DNA of 10,272 bases from an uncultured Gemmatimonadaceae bacterium (GTDB lineage Bacteria > Gemmatimonadota > Gemmatimonadetes > Gemmatimonadales > Gemmatimonadaceae), in NCBI GenBank assembly GCA_955652635.1, contig CATPBN010000014.1, positions 1 through 10,272 of the forward strand. Reading direction: 5' to 3'. Each line of letters opens with the position of its first letter. The stretch's first letter is position 1. Below the pieces are notes generated by a model. That model was not told the DNA's origin. It worked only from the letters and a program-made list of their open reading frames with translations, and did no database searches. This document shows positions 6,285 through 10,272 of this stretch, one piece after another. The position numbers and the translations under genes were made by a program.

Positions 6285-7618
6285 ACGCCACCGTCGTATC
6301 ACCGGGGGGAGTTACGGCGTCGCGAGCTGTCGCCGCCGAGATCTGCGTAGATCTCCGCAGGGGAGAGTTCCTCGATCAATCGTTCGATCGACGAATTGTT
6401 CCGCTCGATGCGCGCGATCGCCGCTGGACGCGGGAGCTCGTCTACGGGATGCTGCGTCACCGCGCCTGGATCGACACGATCCTCTCCGACCGCGTGCGTG
6501 GAGGGCTGGCACGTCTCGATCCCGATGTGATCGATCTGCTGAGACTCGGTGTTTACCAGCTCACCAACATGGGAAGCGTGCCCGCGTACGCCGCCATCGC
6601 CCAGACCGTCGAGCTCGCCAAGCGACGCCACGGACTCGGCGCGAGCAAGCTCGTAAACGCTGTGCTGCGTCGCACCGATCGCGAGCGCGAGGAGCTTGGT
6701 CAAGCGGGCGCGGCACCCTCGGATACCGTCGAAGCGCTGTCACTCAGGTATTCGCATCCCCGCTGGCTGGTCGAGCGTTGGGTGGAGCGATGGGACGAAC
6801 AGGACACCGAGCGGCTCTTGACGGTCAACAACGCCGAAGCTCCGATTGTCCTTCGTCCCTATGGAATCGTGAGAGAGCAGCTCGAGGCCATGCTGGAGGG
6901 AGCGGGCGTTCACATCGGTGACGCGCCTTACCTGCGCGAGAGCATCGCCGTTTCCGGCGGAATCACGCTCACCGAGCTGGGCGCTTTCAAGAAGGGACTG
7001 TTCTTCGTCCAGGATCCGGCGGCGACGCTGGTAACCGAGTATGCCGCAATTCCCATTGGAGTTACGGTGGCGGACCTCTGCGCGGCGCCGGGCGGAAAAT
7101 CGCTCGAGCTGTCGAGGACCGCGGCGACAGTCTTGGCTGGTGACAAGTCAGTGGGACGACTCCAGCGATTGCTCGCCAACGAGAGACGGCTCGAGACGAC
7201 CAATGTCTATCCGTTTGTCGCCGACGCGCGGCATCCAGCAGTACGGCCCGTCGATGCCGTGCTGATCGATGTCCCCTGCACCGGCACCGGCACATTCCGG
7301 CGTCATCCCGACGCGCGGTGGAGAATAAAGATCTCCGACCTCGCCGTGATGTCCGCGTTGCAGAAAACCATACTCCACGCGGGCGCAAGCGTGGTGAAGC
7401 CGGGCGGACTCCTCATCTACAGCACCTGCTCGCTCGAGCCGGAGGAGAACGACGAGCAAGTTGATTCTTTCCTCGCCGAGAATCTGAATTTCGTTCTGGA
7501 GCCGCCGCCGGAAGGAACGGTCTCGCCGGACCTCCTCGACGCGGGTCGGTTGCGCGTGCTGCCGCAGCGCCACGGCACCGACGGCGCCTTTGCCGCGCGA
7601 CTGCGCAGGGTAAGCTAG
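6281..7618 (+). CDS. rsmB: 16S rRNA m5C967 methyltransferase RsmB
   Basis: SAM-dependent enzyme that makes 5-methylcytidine 967 in 16S rRNA. The 445 residues match the family length. The N-terminal NusB-like RNA-binding domain (about 10-140) shows RRWTRELVYGMLRHRAWID and LLRLGVYQL. The methyltransferase domain shows the SAM-binding DLCAAPGGKS (265-274), DVPCTGTGTFRRHPDARW (330-347) with Cys333 and YSTCSLEPEEND (380-391) with catalytic Cys383. These are the two cysteines of RNA m5C methyltransferases. ATG 6281 overlaps the thiG stop; AAGGG lies about 11-12 bases upstream, rather far, so coupling is likely. Two competing small hairpins can form near the 5' end (6338-6360). In many bacteria this gene directly follows fmt; here a thiazole block separates them. 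Confidence 0.96.
   Translation: MNATVVSPGGVTASRAVAAEICVDLRRGEFLDQSFDRRIVPLDARDRRWTRELVYGMLRHRAWIDTILSDRVRGGLARLDPDVIDLLRLGVYQLTNMGSVPAYAAIAQTVELAKRRHGLGASKLVNAVLRRTDREREELGQAGAAPSDTVEALSLRYSHPRWLVERWVERWDEQDTERLLTVNNAEAPIVLRPYGIVREQLEAMLEGAGVHIGDAPYLRESIAVSGGITLTELGAFKKGLFFVQDPAATLVTEYAAIPIGVTVADLCAAPGGKSLELSRTAATVLAGDKSVGRLQRLLANERRLETTNVYPFVADARHPAVRPVDAVLIDVPCTGTGTFRRHPDARWRIKISDLAVMSALQKTILHAGASVVKPGGLLIYSTCSLEPEENDEQVDSFLAENLNFVLEPPPEGTVSPDLLDAGRLRVLPQRHGTDGAFAARLRRVS
6338..6360 (+). repeat. Two overlapping, mutually exclusive small inverted repeats in 5' rsmB
   Basis: GAGATCT (6338-6344) pairs with AGATCTC (6349-6355) across a 4-base loop. Alternatively CTGCG (6343-6347) pairs with CGCAG (6356-6360) across an 8-base loop. 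They share bases, so only one can form at a time. They start about 57 bases into the coding region. Chance is quite possible in this GC-rich, GATC-rich sequence. Confidence 0.35.
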
Positions 7619-8395
7619 GTGAACTGGCGCGCGCTTCCGCGGCGTGCGTTTCCCTATCTGATTGCTGCGGTCGGCGGATTTCTCATCGCCTACGTCGCGG
7701 TTTTTCTGTTCGCGTTTCCGGCTGAAGTTCTCCCGGACGATGGGAATCTGCCGAACGTAGTTCGCAAGACGTTCGAGAATGCATCCGCCATCTTGCAGAA
7801 AGCAGGATTCCCGGCGCAGCAGGGCGAGATGCGATACCACAAGAACATCGCCGCCAACGTCGTGCTCCAGGAAGATCCTCCGGCAGGGAGCAGGCAGAAG
7901 CGCGGGACCGCCGTGGTGTTGGCGCTAAGCGCGGGCCAGAAAAGTGCCGAAGTGCCCGTCACCAGCAACATGTCGCAGCAGCAGGCGCGAATCGCAATCG
8001 AGAACACTGGTCTGACAATGGGCAACGTCACCGAGCAGTTGTCCGATCAGCCGCGCGGTCTGGTCGTCGCCTCATCGCCGCCGGCGGGAACCAAACTGGA
8101 TCTGCCCGGTAGCGTCGACATCGTGCTGAGCAAGGGACCCGCGACGATTCAGGTCCCCGATCTATACGGCCGCACCGTGGGAGAAGCGAGATCGATGATC
8201 GAGCAGCTGGGACTCCGAATCGCCGGAGTCTCCCGCGACACGAGCTCACTACAGCCGGAAAACACGATTATCAGGCAGCTCCCCGCCGCGGGGCAAACGG
8301 TTTCCGCAGGCGGACCAGTGAGTCTGACAGTCTCTCACTTCCCTCCTCCGCCGGGCATCAAAATCGACACTGGGCGCTCACCGCCGCCGCCATGA
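7619..8395 (+). CDS. Membrane-anchored protein with three PASTA domains, no kinase domain
   Basis: PASTA domains are extracytoplasmic modules that in several families bind peptidoglycan fragments or beta-lactams. The 258 residues have a short basic N-terminus (NWRALPRRAF), one transmembrane helix (about 12-33), three PASTA repeats (about 43-106, 109-173, 176-240) and a proline-rich tail ending RSPPPP. Each repeat has the family pattern: P/VP near the start, an amphipathic helix (ASAILQKAGF, ARIAIENTGL, ARSMIEQLGL), then QEDPPAG, ASSPPAG or RQLPAAG, and a closing V-strand. There is no kinase or transpeptidase domain, and the N-terminus is too short to hide one. The GTG start directly abuts the rsmB stop, with AGGG 8 bases upstream (7607-7610). 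The stop overlaps rpe. It sits where Firmicutes carry the PASTA kinase prkC, between rsmB and rpe. A role in sensing or organising the cell wall is inference. Confidence 0.9.
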   Translation: MNWRALPRRAFPYLIAAVGGFLIAYVAVFLFAFPAEVLPDDGNLPNVVRKTFENASAILQKAGFPAQQGEMRYHKNIAANVVLQEDPPAGSRQKRGTAVVLALSAGQKSAEVPVTSNMSQQQARIAIENTGLTMGNVTEQLSDQPRGLVVASSPPAGTKLDLPGSVDIVLSKGPATIQVPDLYGRTVGEARSMIEQLGLRIAGVSRDTSSLQPENTIIRQLPAAGQTVSAGGPVSLTVSHFPPPPGIKIDTGRSPPPP

Positions 8396-9057
8396 TTGTT
8401 CGCATTGCTCCATCGATTCTGAGCGCCGACCTGGCGAAGCTCGCTGACGACATCGCGATGCTCGAAGCCGGCGGCGCGGACTGGATTCACGTCGATGTGA
8501 TGGATGGCCGCTTCGTACCCAATCTCACGTTCGGGGCGAAGGTGATCGAGTCAGTGCGCAAGCTCACCAAGCTTCCGATCGACGTGCACCTGATGGTCGT
8601 CGAGCCGGAAAACTATTTCGAGAGCTTTGTCGAAGCCGGTGCGAACGGAATGTCCATTCACACCGAAGTGTCGCCCCACCTCCAGCGACAGCTCAATCGC
8701 ATCCGGGAGCTTGGCTGCCGGGCCGGCGCCGTCGTGAACCCCGCGACGCCCCTCAGCGCTGTGAGCGAAGTGATTCCTGATCTAGACTTGCTGCTCGTGA
8801 TGACGGTCAACCCCGGCTTCGGCGGGCAGAAGTTCATCAAGGGGTCGATCGACAAGGTTCGGCGCGCCCGCGAAATGCTCGCGGAAAATGGCAGCAAGGC
8901 GTTTCTCGAGGTCGATGGCGGCATCGACCGCAAGACGATCAAGTCGGTGTGGGAGGCTGGCGCCGATACGTTCGTCGCCGGCAACGCGATTTTCGGCGCC
9001 AAGAATCCGAAGGCGGAGATCGGCGAGCTTCGAGCGCGCTGCATGACACAGGTATGA
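8392..9057 (+). CDS. rpe: Ribulose-phosphate 3-epimerase
   Basis: Interconverts ribulose 5-phosphate and xylulose 5-phosphate in the pentose phosphate pathway; cytosolic TIM barrel. The 221 residues match the family. Motifs: APSILSAD (6-13) with Ser8, HVDVMDGRFVPN (33-44) with metal ligand His33 and catalytic Asp35, DVHLMV (64-69) with His66, VNPGFGGQKF (139-148), and EVDGGI (173-178) with catalytic Asp175. VAGNAIFG near the C-terminus is the phosphate-binding loop. ATG 8392 overlaps the PASTA gene stop (ATGA). The preceding bases are CCGCCGCCGCC, so there is no Shine-Dalgarno sequence and translation is almost certainly coupled. The stop overlaps the next gene (ATGA at 9054). Confidence 0.97.
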   Translation: MIVRIAPSILSADLAKLADDIAMLEAGGADWIHVDVMDGRFVPNLTFGAKVIESVRKLTKLPIDVHLMVVEPENYFESFVEAGANGMSIHTEVSPHLQRQLNRIRELGCRAGAVVNPATPLSAVSEVIPDLDLLLVMTVNPGFGGQKFIKGSIDKVRRAREMLAENGSKAFLEVDGGIDRKTIKSVWEAGADTFVAGNAIFGAKNPKAEIGELRARCMTQV

Positions 9058-9608
9058 CGGTCCGCAAGCAGCTCGCGATCGCGTGCGTCGTCCTCGCCAT
9101 TGTTGCCGCTATCGCGTACGGCGCGACGCAATATCTCCGGAAGGAGCTCTTCCCCGTCGAGCTGGGCACAAAAGCTCCGGACTTTACGGCCTTCACGCTC
9201 GATTCGGTACCGCGCGAAAAGCGACTCTCCGATTATCGTGGCAAGGTGCTCATGATCAACGTCTGGGCGACCTGGTGCCTGCCGTGCCGGGTGGAGATGC
9301 CTAGCATCGAGGCTTTGAACAAGGCGTACGCGTCGAAGGGACTCAAGATCGTAGCGGTCAGCATCGACGATCCCGGCATGGACCCCGCCATCCGTGCGTT
9401 CGTGAAGCAGTACGGACTTACGTTCGAGGTGCTGCACGACCCGAAGAACAGGATCGCGGATCTGTACGACGTCACCGGCTACCCTGAAACGTTCATCCTT
9501 GGGAAGGACGGCATAATCAGAAAAAAGCTGATGTCGGCAACCGACTGGAATTCGCCTGAAGCGCGCGCGCTCGTGGATCGACTTTTGGTGGAGCAAACTG
9601 ATTCGTGA
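9054..9608 (+). CDS. TlpA/ResA-like membrane-anchored thiol-disulfide oxidoreductase
   Basis: Thioredoxin-fold protein likely acting outside the cytoplasmic membrane. The 184 residues have an N-terminal signal anchor (about 7-25), then GTKAPDFTAFTLD (38-50), the active site WATWCLPC (71-78; Cys75 and Cys78) and the cis-proline motif TGYPETF (141-147; Pro144). These are features of the TlpA/ResA/CcmG group, which reduce disulfides in apocytochrome c or other exported proteins. No cytochrome c maturation genes are in the window, so the substrate is open; a peroxiredoxin (AhpC/TSA-like) assignment is less likely because of the CxxC site and anchor. The frame is open back to 8949, but ATG 9054 is chosen because it overlaps the rpe stop and gives the signal anchor immediately. 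Only a weak AGG precedes it. Confidence 0.92.
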   Translation: MTVRKQLAIACVVLAIVAAIAYGATQYLRKELFPVELGTKAPDFTAFTLDSVPREKRLSDYRGKVLMINVWATWCLPCRVEMPSIEALNKAYASKGLKIVAVSIDDPGMDPAIRAFVKQYGLTFEVLHDPKNRIADLYDVTGYPETFILGKDGIIRKKLMSATDWNSPEARALVDRLLVEQTDS

Positions 9609-9610
9609 TC

Positions 9611-9616
9611 GGAGGG
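9611..9616 (+). promoter_or_regulatory. Strong ribosome-binding site for tsaD
   Basis: GGAGGG lies 8 bases before GTG 9625. It is the best Shine-Dalgarno match in the window, and it decides the tsaD start. It sits in the 16-base gap after the TlpA-like gene, so tsaD can be translated independently of its neighbour. Confidence 0.8.
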
Positions 9617-9624
9617 AGCCGGAC

Positions 9625-10272
9625 GTGACGCGCATTCTCGGCATCGAGACCTCGTGTGACGAGACGTCGGCGGCGGTTCTCGAGGGCGAGGGGGACGACG
9701 TCTCGCAGAAATCGCTGGTGATTCTGTCCCAGGACATCCATCGCGTTTTTGGCGGCGTGGTACCGGAGATTGCGTCTCGCGCTCACCTCACGAGCATCGT
9801 CCCCGTCGTGGAGCGCGCGATCGAGGAGGCGGGGACCAGCCTCGATGATCTGGACGCCGTGGCTGTCACCAACGCACCTGGACTTGTCGGCGCCTTGCTT
9901 GTCGGCGTGAGCTACGGGAAAGCACTCGCCTTCTCGCACGATATCCCGCTCCTTGGGGTGCATCACATGGAGGGGCATCTCTTCGCCGCGGCGCTCGAGC
10001 ACAAGGACGCGGTGCCCCCGTTCACGGCGCTGCTCGTCTCCGGCGGGCACACGCTTCTCCTCGACGTCGAAGCGTGGGGCAGATATCGCCTGCTCGGCGG
10101 AACACGCGACGACGCGGCGGGCGAAGCCTTCGACAAGGTTGCGAAGCTGCTGGGGCTTCCATATCCCGGCGGTCGCTACGTCGAACAGCTCGCGCGCGAG
10201 GGAGATCCAAAGAGATTCCACTTCGCCCGCCCAATGGTCCGCAAGAACGCGCTACCCGAGGACGATGGGTAC
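9625..10272 (+). CDS. tsaD: tRNA N6-threonylcarbamoyladenosine synthase catalytic subunit TsaD (3' truncated by window end)
   Basis: Transfers the threonylcarbamoyl group from TC-AMP, made by TsaC/TsaB2, to adenosine 37 of ANN-reading tRNAs, working with TsaB and TsaE. The 216 residues seen are the N-terminal two thirds of a protein usually 330-350 long; the frame is open to the window end. Motifs: LGIETSCDETSAAV (5-18), GGVVPEIASRAH (43-54), NAPGLVGALLVG (83-94), the metal-binding HHMEGH (113-118; ligands His114 and His118), LVSGGHT (137-143), and DDAAGEAFDKVAKLLGLPYPGG (two stretches within 162-183). The GTG start is set by GGAGGG 8 bases upstream and by the family's usual opening. It is the only gene in the second half of the operon with a strong ribosome-binding site of its own and a real gap. 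Partners tsaB and tsaE are not in the window. Confidence 0.96.
   Translation, partial: MTRILGIETSCDETSAAVLEGEGDDVSQKSLVILSQDIHRVFGGVVPEIASRAHLTSIVPVVERAIEEAGTSLDDLDAVAVTNAPGLVGALLVGVSYGKALAFSHDIPLLGVHHMEGHLFAAALEHKDAVPPFTALLVSGGHTLLLDVEAWGRYRLLGGTRDDAAGEAFDKVAKLLGLPYPGGRYVEQLAREGDPKRFHFARPMVRKNALPEDDGY

Noticed and set aside
5226..6302. 358-codon open frame on the minus strand opposite thiS-thiG
   Set aside because: It is a shadow of well-supported thiS and thiG; the translation is low-complexity Arg/His-rich and matches no family I recognise.
8658..9737. 359-codon open frame on the minus strand opposite rpe, the TlpA-like gene and tsaD
   Set aside because: It spans three certain genes on the other strand and has no motifs. 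GC-rich third positions readily leave such frames open.
9517..10221. 234-codon open frame on the minus strand opposite tsaD
   Set aside because: The plus strand has all the N-terminal TsaD motifs, including HHMEGH and a strong ribosome-binding site; the opposite frame has none.
1..10272. Mobile elements, CRISPR, tRNA genes, toxin-antitoxin or defence systems
   Set aside because: No transposase, integrase, terminal repeats, spaced direct repeats or cloverleaf seen; almost every base is inside a recognised housekeeping gene.

Overview
The window is a dense run of same-strand (+) genes from a GC-rich bacterium. It holds mostly housekeeping genes for translation, tRNA modification, protein export and central metabolism, plus a thiazole (thiamine) block. 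I see no mobile element, CRISPR array, rRNA or tRNA gene. A Gram-negative, Gemmatimonadota-like origin is my best guess. It rests on the kinase/TolB-like/TPR signalling protein at the left edge, the order def-fmt-...-rsmB-PASTA-rpe-TlpA-tsaD, and GC-rich code with frequent GTG starts. This is inference, not a database match.

Layout: (1) 1-1572, the C-terminal part of a large membrane signalling protein: probable end of a Ser/Thr kinase domain, one transmembrane helix, a FlgO/TolB-like domain, then TPR repeats. (2) 1573-1617, a 45-base gap with at most a weak promoter. (3) 1618-10272, apparently one long operon: tgt, yajC, def, fmt, a ThiE/TenI-family gene, thiS, thiG, rsmB, a kinase-less PASTA protein, rpe, a TlpA-like thioredoxin, and the 5' part of tsaD, which runs off the right edge. 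There is no stretch over 300 bases without a gene.

The operon is unusually tightly packed. Six junctions are 4-base stop/start overlaps (ATGA or GTGA), one is a 1-base overlap (TAATG), one has no spacing and one has a single base. Only tgt-yajC (32 bases) and TlpA-tsaD (16 bases) have real gaps. Translational coupling is therefore likely throughout, and several coupled genes have no Shine-Dalgarno sequence of their own.

How the genes fit together: Tgt (queuosine at position 34) and TsaD (t6A at position 37) modify tRNA anticodon loops. Fmt formylates initiator tRNA and Def removes the formyl group from new proteins. RsmB methylates 16S rRNA. YajC belongs to the Sec translocon. ThiS and ThiG, with the ThiE/TenI-like protein, make the thiazole half of thiamine, whose diphosphate serves transketolase next to Rpe in the pentose phosphate pathway. 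The PASTA and TlpA-like proteins face the cell envelope.

I did not find a clearly new system. The points most worth a second look are: the ThiE/TenI-like protein, which lacks key residues of both families; the kinase-less PASTA protein sitting where Firmicutes have the PrkC kinase; a Tgt pocket with a eukaryote-like Cys-to-Val change; and a perfect hairpin inside thiS followed by an anti-Shine-Dalgarno-like sequence.
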